Shown here one piece after another: positions 47,015 through 59,364 of a stretch of 64,000 nt of DNA (positions within the stretch are counted from its first letter, which is position 1; every line of letters begins with the position of its first letter). This DNA is from Hygrophila difformis (taxonomy: Eukaryota; Streptophyta; Magnoliopsida; Lamiales; Acanthaceae). Position numbers and translations under genes: made by a program. The notes beneath the pieces were generated by a model. The model did no database searches. It was not told the origin of the DNA and worked only from the letters and a program-made list of their open reading frames with translations. The stretch spans positions 32,577,383 through 32,641,382 of the forward strand of contig JAOANR010000006.1 of assembly GCA_030278955.1 (NCBI GenBank), given 5' to 3'.

Positions 47015-47945
47015 GTACTTCTTTTGTATCTTAATGTCTATTACGGACCCATTTTTTATGTAGTCTAAACATTTTAAACAACGAATAATTCAAGTTTCGT
47101 ACAAATAAAAATTCTAAAAGTTCGATATTTAAAAACTATATGGAGAGACGAATCTAACAAGATCCCATTTGTCTATATTTTAACTTATATAACTATGATA
47201 AAATTTTAATTGAAAGTCTATGTAGGGATGCCAACTTTACCCGTAGGGTCGGGTAACCCGTTGGGTAATCGGGTATCGGACATGTAGGGTAGAGATAATC
47301 GGGTAACGGGGTAGGGTGTTACCCGAAACCGAAATAAATTATATCGCATGCGGCCAGGGTACGAATTTCATATATCACCCGATTACTCGAATAAATATAT
47401 ATTTATTTATATATTTATCTATATATACTTCTATATTTAAATTAATATTATACATATTTAGATATATTTATATATTTATTTGTATATTTATTTATTTATA
47501 TATATTTTGAATCTGTTGGCGCTTGAGATTTGATAGATTTTCTACTGATTCAAGAATAATATGTTGCTTTAGTGGGTTTTTTTAAATATTCTTTTAAATT
47601 TTGCTTTCGTGCAATAATGAAGGTTTTATTTATTTTTTTATGGTAAAAAACAAGTTTTTTTTTCTTTTAAAGCTGGGTCGGGAAGAGTTGGTTAATCATA
47701 TAATATTTAAGATTTCGGGTACTCGCTTACCTGCGGCTAATCCACATACCCGATGGGTATTACCCGAATCCTACATGATATTTAATTTTAGGATAATATG
47801 GTAGGGTAAGGGTAGGGTAATTACATTTCGGGTAGTGAGTGGAGGTGGACTACCCGTACCCTACCCTACCCGTTTATATCCCTAAGTCTATGTGTGAACA
47901 GTAGCACATTACCAAATGCAAAAAACATTGTAATACTGAGATAGT
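47015..47945. mobile_element. Decayed Stowaway-like MITE split by a hAT element
   Basis: Internal sequence (AATAATTCAAGTTTCGTACAA, GACGAATCTAACAAGATCCC) matches the MITEs at 1358-1616 and 48924-49161. Its right part continues after 47892 (TGTGAACAGTAGCACATTACC). Ends are degenerate (TACTTCTTTTGTATC / CTGAGATAGTA). Confidence 0.6.
47223..47884. mobile_element. hAT-type element with TACCCG repeats, 8-bp TSD
   Basis: Ends are TAGGGATGCC and ATATCCCTA; the TSD AGTCTATG is exact at 47215-47222 and 47885-47892. Both ends are packed with GGGTA / TACCC repeats, the middle is AT-rich, and no transposase is present. It is a different family from the TATCCG hAT elements but has the same layout. Confidence 0.9.
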
Positions 47946-48034
47946 ATGTTAAATTGGAGTAATTTGTACATATTGTAAGGGTGATATTACTAGAAGGTTT
48001 TTTGTTCCATTGAATTGTGAATAGGTATTGACTT

Positions 48035-48490
48035 GTTGTAACGCCTCAAATTTTAAAACTTATTTTCGTGACCTCACGACTGTGTTACATCACTTAAATT
48101 GTTGGTTAATCAATTTAAGATCAATAACACGAAGAATGGTAATCAAAGATCTCATAGAATAACAGCATCAGAGTAATTGCAACAACAATAAAGTCCCTAT
48201 TCATAATAGATAATCTGACTATAATCCTACATAAGCATAATATCTCCACAGTCATCCTAGCATCTAAGTAGCAAATACCAAGTGCATAATAAGGTTTCCA
48301 AGATAGGCATAAAAATTCAACAACAGACAGCTAATAGTTTACTCAACCTCAAACCCATCATCATGCTCATGCTCTGCGTTCTCCATGAGAGTATCTATAA
48401 GGAAAAACAAATGCAAGATGTAAGTACAAGGTACTAAGATAAAGTAGATATAGCTAGGGAAAGGGGAAACAAGAAACCAATATACAATTA
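48035..48490. other. Possible LTR-like fragment, unassigned
   Basis: It starts near TGTAACGCCTCAAATTTT, an opening common in plant gypsy LTRs, but no matching second LTR, PBS or end is found. Otherwise plain intergenic sequence. Confidence 0.25.
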
Positions 48491-48512
48491 ATATAAAAAA
48501 CATAAATAAATA

Positions 48513-48800
48513 AGGTTGGCGTTATGGTGCAGACATGAGGAGTCTACACCGTGCGGAGGGGATCTCCACTGTTGATCAATTTGATCATCCAACAGTTGAA
48601 ATTATTTGTAAGTTTAGTTTCGTAAATATACTTTTTAAATATTTAATATGTTGTATTAGCAACATAGGCTATACAATTCATCGACATGACATATACAATT
48701 CAACGATATGACCTATGCAATTCAGCGACATTATTGTATTCATCTCAGCGACGTTTGAAGTGAGAGTCGTTTTGAAGTTTATTACGATTTTAAAAAAGGG
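48513..48800. mobile_element. Truncated CAGCGACAT element
   Basis: Head CGTTATGG...ACCGTGCGGAG...CTGTTGATC aligns with the start of 38695-39473, followed by four to five CAGCGACAT variants at 48655-48755 and the shared GTGAGAGTCGTTTTGAAGTT. The right half is missing. Confidence 0.65.
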
Positions 48801-48923
48801 TGCTGGGAACCAAACACAGTTCGCCTGGATAGTATGAGAATCTGGCAGTTTAAGCAAAAATTTGGGGCATGGAGATACCTGGTATTCGAGAGTTTTATTT
48901 AGGACACAGGTGTTTACTAAATA

Positions 48924-49161
48924 CTTCCTCCATTTTTTTAAAATTTTACACTTTTTATTTGTACGTATGCCAATGCAAATTTTCAACGATTAATAACTCA
49001 AATTCGGTACAAAAAATTCTAAAAATTTGATATTTAAAAATTATAAGATGAAATGAATCCAATAAAAATAAAAACTAGAAGTCAAAAAACTATAATTAAC
49101 AATAAAAAAAATCAAAACGTAAGATTTAAAAAAAAAAAAAAAAAAAGAAAAACGGAGGGAC
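48924..49161. mobile_element. Stowaway-like MITE upstream of the LBR gene
   Basis: It starts CTTCCTCCATTTTTTT and ends AAAACGGAGGGAC, with TA on both sides. The interior matches 1358-1616. It ends 219 bp before the LBR start codon. Confidence 0.8.
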
Positions 49162-49380
49162 TACCTAATTTGGAGTTAAAAGGGTTTGGGGCCATTTTCA
49201 ATTATTAACCCTTCCAAATTTTAACGTATTCAACAAACAATTCCCTAAGCATATACGCCTCTCTTCCAGATCCACACGATAACCCTGCAATGATTAGCAG
49301 CAGCAGCATTCGTCGAATCTCATTCAAAACCCCCTCTTCCCAACTGGGTTTTGCCCCAATTGCTCCATTGCCCATACCCC

Positions 49381-52300
49381 ATGGCATCCCCAAATCTCCC
49401 TTTTCTCTTGCTGTTATTACTCGCCTTTTCCCATACGAACATCCCTGTTCTATCCCATGAAGACGGTAATATCGCCGCTGAAATATCGTCCGAAGGCATT
49501 GATTTCCTCAAGGATTTGCTTATAGGGAAGGCGGAGTCTTCGCTCGTTCCGCTCGGGCTGTCCGATATTGAGAAGTCTGTGAGAATTCCTCTAATCGGGA
49601 AAGTTCACATGGTTCTTTCCGACATTACGATCGAGAGTATTCATTTGAGCTCGTCTACTGTGGAGACCGGAAGTGATGGGATAATTGTCAATGTTTCTGG
49701 CGCCACTGCGAAATTGAGCATGAATTGGAAGTATAATTACCGAGCGCGGCTTATTCCGATATCGATATCTGATGAGGGAACAGCTACTGTTCAGGTATTT
49801 GGTTTGCTTGTTTACTAAGTTTGATATGAACGGTGTGAGGATTATGCAGTGTAGGTTCAGTATTGTTTGGTGTTGGTAATATACTAATAGAAGTATGCTT
49901 TGGATGAATCCAGTGGTGGTGTTTTCATGTGAATTGTAAATTTGCGATTGGATAGTTTGGTTTTGTAGAAATGAATAATTTGTGGCTATATTTAGATTTC
50001 TCAAACGCGTGGGATTTGGTTATTTTCGTAGCTTTTAGCTCACTTGTTAGAACAACTAATTTTGATATTTAGCAAACAAGTTTTTGCATTAGCTTTTTAA
50101 GCATAAAATGGTTGATTTTGTAATTGTAGGAAGCAACTTTTATTATATACATATATATATGTTTTACTTTTTTTTATGGAATTTCTATCATATATACACA
50201 GCAAAGGTGTTAGGTGATATAGATATGAGGTTCCAACCCAAAACCAATTGGCAATGGGTAGAGTAGTTCATATCCATATAAGTGGGAATCCCATCCATCA
50301 TACCATGTTAAGACGATGGATAAGAGGCTCTAACTCAAAACAAATTGGCAACTATGGAGTAATCCATATCCATATAAGCAAGGGGGATCCCATCATATAT
50401 ACGATGTGGGACACTTAATAAAAGGGTTGGTTAGGCAAACTAGCTAACTCAATTCTGAATTGTCTATTTGCATTCCTCATTTCCTCCAATGCTATCTGCT
50501 GGCAGTTAACTACCAAATAGGGCTTAAATGTCCGTAGGCTTGTAATTGCATGTGTGTTTGCTCCTTTATTAATTGGGTGTCTCTCAGTGAATGGATGAGA
50601 ATTGAAATATTTTGATGACAATGTGTGTGAATGGTTTATCCATCACTTCATCGTGTAAATCCACAATTTAGTTATAGATGTGAAGTAGTATGGTTGGTAA
50701 ATTTCCAATTAAATTTGTCTCAGTTCTGATCCTTGTACCTGAACTCCCAGTTTGACTTATGACATTAATCTTCTAAGAACTTGTGCACCAACAGTGATAA
50801 CTATTATCGACAAGTTTGGCATGCCTGCAAATTATCTGCTGTCCAGTTCCCCTATGCAAATGAATTCCATAAAGGGAAACAGTTCTTATTCTTCCCTAGA
50901 GGTGTATAACGATGCACCGTTCAGTTTTTCGTTTCGATTTTGCTTGTTTATTTCCTGTAAAAGTTTGTTCGAAATTTAAATCAATTGAATACCAATATGC
51001 AATTTCGTTAGAAAGATAAACAAATTGAATGATCATGAATGTGTTTGTAAACATTCGATTGGGTTTGTGAACACGAATCTAATTAATACTATAAACAATG
51101 AATATATTATCAAATGTTTGTATATTACAGATGATAAAGATTACCTAAAAAGGAAATTATTTATATTGTGTAACTAAGCATAATGCTTGGACTAGAGAAA
51201 GCGAGAAGCCGTAACCAAAGTAAACATAAGCCAAAATTTGAAATTAGGAAGTCCTAAAGTTTTTTTCTTTACTTTTTCTGAAACAGTCTTTAATTCATCA
51301 ATAAAATAATTACACGAATATGGAAATATTTTCTAAGAATAATTATTGGTGATTAATTAAGTTGTTTTATTCAAACTTAATATATTGAAACTAGGATGAA
51401 ATATATTTTGTTGTTTGATTATTGTACCTGGAGTACAATGTAGATGATCTATATGTATGTATATGAAATATTCACCCTGTTAACTCGACGGTAAGTTATT
51501 TAGGTATATATTTCTCACACACACGCAAATTATTTTAAGTTATATATTTAATTTGTATTAATAATTTTTGTGATACTTTATTTAGTAAAGAGATAATATT
51601 ATATTTACTCCCTCCGTCCCACTAATAGTATCCCGTTTCTTTTGGGCACGGTTTTTTATGTGGGGATAGCTAGTATTTAATGTAAGGTTATATTAGTGTT
51701 TAAAATGGGAGTAAATTAGGAATTTATGTGATGTGATCGGAATGTGTTTGAATTTTTAATTGATTTATTTATGTGTGATGTGATAGTTGTGTGTATGAAA
51801 TTCTAATATATTTATTTATTGATGTGATATGATGAGAATGAGTTTGTATTTAATTATTTCCTAAAAAGTAATGGGACAATTGAAGTGGGACGGAATAAAA
51901 AGGAAAGTGGGACGGAATTAGTGGGACGGAGGGAGTATTTTCTTTTGAATTTTGATGACAGAAAAATGTCCATGAATGGGTGGCCAAGTGATTAACTCAG
52001 TGAACTGGACACAAATATGCTTTTATATTCACAAGAGAAAAAAAGGCATAAACAAGTTTGGTTAAAATAATGAACTGACCATGAATAGTATATGTTCAGT
52101 TTTGTTCAGTTCATTAACAACTCTAGTTTCTTTGTGAAGTTCTGCTTTTTGCAAGAAGCAAAAGTGTTTGAAGTTGAGTTGATGAATATTGCTTGTTTTA
52201 AGGTTGAAGGCATGGAAATTGGCTTTACCCTTAGTCTGAAGACTATAGAAGGATCTCTGAATGTGTCTCTCTTGGAATGTGGATGTTACGTGAATGATGT

Positions 52301-54467
52301 CTCCATAAACTTGGATGGAGGAGCATCTTGGCTTTATCAAGGGTATCTTTCATTCTTTGCCTTTTTTGTTTACATTTTTCCTATTTGAGGAAGTGTAGCA
52401 CTATTTTTCGGTTCCTTCTAGTGGCTGTACATGTTATTTTCATTACATTATCATTGATATTTATCAAACTAAGATCTTTATATCTGTTAATGATGAAACT
52501 CTTCAATCCCAAGTAGTGTAGTGTCACATTTGTTTTTGTTCTGTATGCCTTTATTTGAGAATTTTATGTAGTGCATTTTGTCACAAAATATAAGGGAAAG
52601 TATTTCTGGTCTAATGTGTGTTTTGCTGTCATTAATCACGAAATATAAATAATTGCGACGATTTTGGAAATAAATAGCATAATAATGAGTTCCACTAATA
52701 AGTGTTATATTGATATTGATATATTAGTTACTTTTCTCCTATATGCACGATGGAGGTAGTATTACTTTTTTCTTTCCCATGCGCCGAATGATCCCACAAT
52801 TTGTATATGGATATCAGATAAATAGATTTCTCTCATTGTGTGACATGACATCAAGTGGTGCATCGGTTTAGGGTTTACCAGATTCTTTTGCGCATCTTTC
52901 TTTTCTTGTCTGTTTTGAATAGTTCATACTACTAGTGTTATACTATTTAATTGTCTTTCTGCAGATTGGTAGATGCCTTTCAGGGTAAAATTGGTTCTGC
53001 TGTTGAAGATGCTGTTTCGAAAAAAATAAACGAAATAATTATGAAACTGGACTCTTTATTGCAATCTGTTCCTAAAGAAGTACCAGTAACGGATGCTGCT
53101 GCAATGAATGTTACATTTGTCGATGACCCAAAGTTGAGCGAATCATTGGTTGATGTTGAAATCAATGGGTTGTTCTTTGCAAGGAGTGAACTTGCACTTT
53201 TGTCTAGCCACCAACTTAAACTACTAGAATCTTCATCTTTGTGTCAAGGAGCGGATAAGATGGCCAAAATTTCGGTGCATGAAAATGTGCTTGAATCAGC
53301 ATCATCAGTTTACTTCAAGGTGAGTTACTAATTTTCATTGCCTGTTAATCTTAATTGCCAAGTGTCACTTGGCAAGATTGTGGCAATCTCAGTCCATGGC
53401 TTTGTTTACACTCCAGCCTCAATATTCATGTTGACAGAATTCTTATCACTCAGGAAAGTAATGGTTTGTGTTTTATATCAAGGCAAACAAGATGCACTGG
53501 ATTGTTGATAAAGTGCCAAATGAAACTCTCGTGAACACAAGTGGTTGGAAGTATATTATACCCGAGTTGTACGAGGCATATCCAAATCGTTCCTTGAATC
53601 TCAATATTTCGGTATACTCGCCACCGACAATAAAAGTAGACAAGCAGCAGATTACAACGACAATTCCTTTGGATGTGGTGATTGATGTTTTAGATGACGG
53701 CAAGACAATTCCAGTCGCATGCATTTCCATCGTAGGATTAGTCAAATTATATTTTTATTCACCAGAATTTTATATACCACTCTGGATTTTATATTGCAAG
53801 TCCTGCTGCAGGTAATCGAGTCTTCTGTGAATGCTGAAATTTTGAGGAACACTGTGGCGGGGAATTTGATATTAAATAACTTCAGCATGCATCTCAAGTG
53901 GAGTGAAATTGGTGACTTGCGCATGAATCTGCTCCAGGTATTGATTTCAACATTTCCAACTCAATGAATCTATATTGTATCGATATTGTTGAGAATCGAA
54001 TTCCGCGGTAACCATATCAATACATGGCCTGACAAAGAATACAAGTGCAGATAAATCAAGGTACTCATTTGAATCGATTGGAGAAAAGTACTCATTTTCA
54101 AACTTGCTCAATCAAATGAAAATCTTTTATATTATGTTCTTTTTAATTACAATATGGAGGTATAAAGTATTAATTTTAAACATTCTAGGATGATTAGAGT
54201 CAAGTTTACGACTCAACTCCACCCTAGTAAATCCCCCTTAGAAAGGATTATTACATCTTCATACTACCCTTGCTCCATTTTCAGGAATTCATCTCGACCT
54301 TGACAAGTACGGTGGTCTTGCCAGCCATAAACTCAAAACTGCACAACGGATTTCACATTCCATCAATCCATGGTTATGGGCTTGACAATGCCAACATTGT
54401 CCTCTCAGATTCCTGGATGGTGATATGCAGTGATGTGGCACAGGTGAAACAATTCAGTGCCATTTAG
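49381..54467 (+). CDS. LBR: BPI/LBP-family secreted lipid-binding protein, six exons
   Basis: The family resembles animal bactericidal/permeability-increasing and LPS-binding proteins; Arabidopsis LBR-1/LBR-2 bind lipopolysaccharide and affect defence gene expression. Exons are 49381-49794, 52203-52342, 52965-53319, 53483-53731, 53812-53937 and 54285-54467. All have GT-AG borders, phases fit and they give 488 codons plus TAG, the same length as I know for the Arabidopsis LBR-1 protein. Residues 1-26 form a hydrophobic signal peptide (MASPNLPFLLLLLLAF). The N-terminal BPI domain follows (IPLIGKVHMVLSDI, LLECGCYVNDV), then the C-terminal BPI domain (MHWIVDKVPNETL, LNLNISVYSPP, FSMHLKW). ATG 49381 is chosen because it starts the signal peptide. 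Intron 1 (2.4 kb) holds a MITE. No lesion is seen. Confidence 0.93.
50211..50420. repeat. Imperfect duplicate in LBR intron 1
   Basis: Two units near 50225-50300 and 50325-50400 share CCAATTGGCAA...GTAGTTCATATCCATATAAG...GGGATCCCATC. They resemble fragments of a retroelement LTR, but the source is not determined. Confidence 0.5.
51608..51935. mobile_element. MITE in LBR intron 1
   Basis: It starts CTCCCTCCGTCCCACTAATA and ends TTAGTGGGACGGAGGGAG between TA dinucleotides. GTGGGACGGAAT is repeated near the right end. It shares terminal bases with 22200-22681. Confidence 0.87.
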
Positions 54468-55135
54468 TTGTTGCATTCTGGAGATTGGCCAGGTCTTTCT
54501 ATACGTAAATATCAAACAATCAAGCCCGGGCCCAAGTCCTCTGCAGCCGGCTACCAATGGGGCGAAGCATCCACCGTGCAACTGTTTCATTGCCTATTCA
54601 TTCAAACAAGGTCTGTTTGTTGTTTGTTCACAGAAGTGTGTATGTATGTCAGTCGGGGGGGCTCGCTGGTGCCACCTTTGCGGAGGCAGCAATGTGATGT
54701 TTTGGGGAGCTATGGGTCATACTTATGACCCCCTTAATCACTTCATTCATTTTTATTTGAGAAAGATGGAGTGGTGTGGTATTCTTGTATTTATGTGATA
54801 CATGTGGTGATTAAAATTTCTTGTGCAGCATATAATAAGTATATGATTGTGATGAGCCACCTGTTATTGGTGAAAGGCCGATTACAAAATGTGTCGTCAT
54901 ACTTACAAATACCTATAAATGAACTCCGATCCAGTGCAATAAACAAACTTACGGACTGGACCACATGTATGTATTTCAAAAAAGTACTACCGCAACCCAA
55001 ATATCGTTTAAAACCAACCTTTTTTTTTTAGTTTCGTAAATTTAGAGTTCAAACCCCCAATTTGTGCTATTTCTCATATATATTACATATTGAATTAATA
55101 TGACATCATGTAACTCCAATCTAACTAAGAACTAG
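54468..55135. other. 3' flank of LBR
   Basis: Probable 3' UTR followed by intergenic sequence; no other gene or repeat recognised. Confidence 0.5.
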
Positions 55136-56440
55136 GGGGAAATTTTACTTTTGGTCCCATATGATTTTCTGTCACTCACTTTTGGTATCAAGTTTATGAA
55201 ATTTCTACTTTTGGTTCCATTAGTAATAATTTTTTCCACTTTTAATCCTCAGGTCTATTTTTAAGAAAAACATTCATGTAGGGTTAATGTGTAATTTTTA
55301 AAATTTTGCTTATTTGCAACCACAATCTAGTTAAAAATCCATATTCATTTAGCAAAACTCTAAATTTTTTAGGTAACAGGTGACGCGCAAGCGTTAGACA
55401 ACAAAACTCTAATTTATTCATGTATACCAAATAAAATTATTTATAAATTTACTGGACCCAAGACTAATCCTTCGAGGATCTGCAAGGGCAATTAAGGGCG
55501 CCTCTCCCAAAGCAGTTTTTTGCAAGGCTCAAACTCGAGACCTTGCTTAAGCGACTAGAGCGCCCATTCACTCAAGCCAACTGCTGTTGGTGAAGATAAT
55601 ATTAATTAAATAATAATAATTAAAATTTTATATAAGTATTTACTACAGTACTATATATAATTTCACATATAAAATAAAACATAAAACTTTTTTTTTTTAA
55701 AAAAAGCCGAAGCCAGAGAAAAATAATATTTTTTAATTAATAGTTACATAAGAATTTTATATCATTATATAATATTTTATTTTATGTTTATTGCCTTTTT
55801 TTTGGAGAAGATGTTTATTGCCTTTATTATACTTTAATACTTTTTTACTGTTATTTGAAATATTAATTAGGATAATAGTATTTACCAAATTTCATAAAAT
55901 ATACTCCCTTCTAACTTTTTGACACTGTTCATTATTTAATTTTGACTTAAACTTATTGTAAGTATATATTTAAAAAAATATAGTCGAGTTGGGTTTTTTT
56001 AGAATCGAAAAATCATATAGTTTTAGAAATATATATTTTACATAATTTTTCATTGTACATATTTTGAGATATTAACGATTGAAAATATGCATTGAATTGT
56101 GTGCAGAAATGAAAGAATACAAGTTAAATGGGACGGAGGGAGTATTTATTAAAATTAAAATATATTATCTAATAAATATTATAATTTTATTTTTTACAAA
56201 TGAATAAATTTGAGTTTAATTAAATGAATTAAGGTCTTTTAATTGAATTGTGAGCATTTTATAAATAAACAAAATTTTAAAAATTACACATTGATCCCAT
56301 ACGAATATTTTTTTTAAAAAATAGACCTAAGGACCAAAAGTGGAAAAAATTATTATCTAATAGCACAACAAGGGGAAATTTCATAAATTTGGGACCAAAA
56401 GTAGGTGAAAATTCTATGGGACCACGAGTGAATTTTCCCC
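55136..56440. mobile_element. Long-inverted-repeat (foldback-like) element
   Basis: Sequence from GGGGAAATTTTACTTTTGG (55136 onward to about 55310) returns inverted at about 56275-56440, ending AATTTTCCCC. The about 170-bp arms share TTTATGAAATTTC and CTTTTGGTCCC blocks with substitutions. The centre is AT-rich and contains a MITE. No convincing TSD was found, so Mutator-like origin is only a guess. Confidence 0.7.
55904..56142. mobile_element. MITE inside the foldback element
   Basis: It starts CTCCCTTCTAACTTTTTGAC and ends GTTAAATGGGACGGAGGGAG, flanked by TA. Confidence 0.78.
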
Positions 56441-56454
56441 ACACTACAAGAAAA

Positions 56455-56650
56455 AACCCGGTTACCGACCGCAACCACCGACCGTCAGTAGACGGGTCGG
56501 ATTTACCGGCCGCAGCGCCGACCGCAAGCTGCGGTCGGCAAATTGTAGCCGTTATGGGCCCGGGCATTAAGGGACGACACCACCACCGACCACAGTACTG
56601 CGGTCGGTGATTACCGACCGCATCACCGACCGGGTGTGCGGTCGGTAACC
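56455..56650. repeat. Left subterminal ACCGACCGCA array of the CACTA element
   Basis: Repeated ACCGACCGCA units in both orientations, several forming inverted pairs around 3-10 bp loops. Confidence 0.9.
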
Positions 56651-56805
56651 TAGGGCGGTATAATTTCGCCCAAATCGCGAATTCATCTTCATTCACCCTC
56701 CTCCCTCCGAAATTACAGCGCCCCCACCACCAAAATCTTCCCGACCACCACCACCGGCCAGTTCCGACCACCCTCAGCCGACCACCCCTCCGCCGACCGT
56801 CCACG

Positions 56806-57446
56806 TTGTCGACCGGAGCCACCATTCGTGGGCCTCAATCGAGCGGCGTCCCGTGGCCATTCAACGCCGGATTCGTCTCCTCCGACGTTGCCGGAATCGC
56901 ACTGCCGCCACCGCCGTCGAGTGCCGCTCCCGCTCGGCGTTCGCTGCTGCCGGCCACGCCTCCAAACAAACTGCCTTCTTCAAATGTCGATGGTTTGACC
57001 CTCGTGAAGGCATTGGGACGCGCACTCATTCCAACTACAAGCTTGCTGAAATCAACCGCTCAAAGTCTTTGAACATATATGAACCATTCATATTTGCTAA
57101 TCAAGCCGAACAAGTGTGCTACGTTGCGTTCCCGACCATCAGGCCAGTTGCCAGTCGGAATGCGTGGTTGGCCGTGTGTAAGGTCAAACCTAGAGGTGTA
57201 ATAACCGTTACGCAAGGGGGGGAAGCGGATGCATTCCAAGTCGATGTTCCCGAACAGCTTAGCATCGAAACTACAAATATCACTACTAGGCGAGAGCCAC
57301 TAACCGACGACGTGGTTCAATATGTTGACCTCCCTCAGGATGAGAACAATGAGTCAGAATCATCGATAGACACTGATTCATCGTCTGATGAGACTGATCC
57401 AGATGATCCTTCACAGGAGACTTCGGATGATGATTACGAAGTTTGA
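56806..57446 (+). pseudogene. TNP2-type transposase C-terminal piece (DUF4216-like)
   Basis: The frame ending at TGA 57444-57446 carries FFKCRWFDPREGI, then FIFANQAEQVCYVAFP, which fits the DUF4216/TNPD C-terminus, and an acidic tail (SESSIDTDSSSDETDPDDPS). Upstream of about 56965 the reading is proline/arginine-rich and probably fused non-transposase or 5' sequence. The catalytic two thirds are missing. Confidence 0.7.
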
Positions 57447-57534
57447 AATGTGATAAACTTAATTATAATAAATTGTTTGTTGTTGTAATTCCTTATATTT
57501 GAAATTGTGTTCTAATTATAAATGAGCTTCGTAG

Positions 57535-59364
57535 ATGACTGACCGAGGGGGTGGTTCCTCGTCGAGCACGCCGGGCGGATCAGGGTCCAGGCGTCGGTTG
57601 ATTAGTAGGTCATAGCTGTTGTCTGCTATCAGGGCAGCCCAGGAGGATTACCAGCACTCACAAGCAGGTATTTCGATACAAATAAACATTATGTAGCTCG
57701 TGTGCATTTAAATATTAATTTATATTAATGAAATATTCACGTTCTGATTTATTGAATTACAGAGACTACTAGCTCACAGCCGCAGGAGGGAGGTGCACCC
57801 GAGGGACTTGATGCCGTTCCAGAGACACCACCTACGCGCACTCCAGGTATAATATATATTATTTAATGTGATGTTCGCCTTCTATAATAACAAAAAACTT
57901 ATAATTGCTGTTTAGGATCGGTCGGATCTACACAGGGGGCTCCTCCCGCGCCACAGGGGGCTCCTCCCGCGCCACAGGGTCGGCCTGATAGGCTTTTGGT
58001 CGAGCCAGGGGACGATGGACTGTAAATAGCTTATGTTTTAAATTCATTTTGCATTTCAATTATATATATACTACGTACTTAAGATTATTTTGTAACAAAA
58101 TTTTGTGGTTTTGATTTATGTCTTCTAGCATTAAGTTCACTAATGCATTGGTGAGGAAGATCACCGACATTTACCCCATGCGATCTGATATGAATGGTAT
58201 TAGCTGGGGAAAGGTCTCCCGGGAGACCAAAGAGTTCTATTGGGGGAGTTTCAGGTAATCCGTAGTTTAAAATATAATCATGTAATTAATTGCCGACATA
58301 CATATCATGATCAAACTTAAAATGCAGAAAGCAGCGCACTGGGCACCTGAGCTCACAGGAGCAGTCAGGAAGGAGTGGGAGAGAAAAAACATTGCCAGGT
58401 ACTTTCAAAGAGTTAAATAAAAGTTTTTGCTTGTTGTTCATCTATCGATTAATTATATTTAATATGATATCAGGTACAAGGATTACACTCTCGATATCAG
58501 AAGCAAGAAGAAGCCATATCCATCAGACCAGCTAGTGGTCGAGAACTGGAGGCGGATTTGGGAGTCAGCACAGTTCAAGGAGAAATCGAAGAGAGGGAAG
58601 CTGAACAGACGTCGGGGACATGAGGATGCACCGGCACTCCCCACACACACAGCAGGTTCGAAGACTTTTCGAGCCACAAAAAATAAATTGGTATGATGTA
58701 CATATTTACTTAAATTACTTCAATATGTGAAATGTTACTCACAAATGGTAGGACTTCTAATCTTCGAAACAATGCAGTCCCAGGACCAGAACAGGCCTGT
58801 TCATTTGCATGAGCTCCACGAGCACACCCACACAAGAGGGCATGAGAAGGACCAGTGGGTACGAGAGAGGTCACGGCAGTTGAATGTAAGCATCGTAAAC
58901 AAAATATCAAATTTAGTTATGTATAAATTTAGCATTTGGTAAGCATAAATTTGTCTCTACCCTAAATTTCAATTTAAATACAGGATGAGTTCGCAGCAGT
59001 GGCCGAATCCCTGAGCCAGAACCCCGCGATTGGTCCTGATTTCGATCCCGATCCTGTTTTCTATGACCTCGCCGGTGGGCACGATAGGCGCAATGCCGTA
59101 TACGGCATGGGATCGATTGCCCTATCACTTAGGCCCGGGGGCGATCCTATTTCCACTCCTCCACCATCCACTTCGGAGTACGTCACACAGCAGCAGTTCG
59201 CTCAGTTCCAGCAGACTCTTCAGCAGATGTCTCAGAGGCAGGAGAGCATGGCTGAGCAGATGCAGAGGTTGCTCGGATCTAGGGGTCCTCGGTCCCCTGG
59301 CGATGGGGACGGTGATGATGATCTTGGGGGCGGCCGGGGAGGAGATGGCCTTGGTGTTCATTGA
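57535..59364 (+). pseudogene. TNPA-like En/Spm protein (Transposase_24 type), probable pseudogene
   Basis: Consecutive exon-like blocks with GT-AG borders are 57535-57667, 57763-57846, 57916-58021, 58129-58254, 58328-58398, 58475-58690, 58778-58885 and 58984-59364. They read MTDRGGGSSSS, then KITDIYPMRSDMNGISWG, AAHWAPELTGAVRKEWERKN, ENWRRIWESAQFKEKSKR, HELHEHTHTRGHEKDQWV and a Gln-rich coiled-coil-like C-terminus (QQQFAQFQQTLQQM). This matches plant En/Spm accessory proteins that bind subterminal repeats. A TAG at about 57613 interrupts exon 1, and the exon 4-5 phase does not fit the best reading, so it is likely dead or my model is imperfect. An 18-20 bp unit (GGGGCTCCTCCCGCGCCACA) is duplicated in exon 3. 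Confidence 0.72.

Noticed and set aside
49351..49380. Upstream in-frame extension before the LBR ATG at 49381
   Set aside because: It would need a TTG start and would place ten residues before the signal peptide; ATG 49381 starts directly at the hydrophobic leader.
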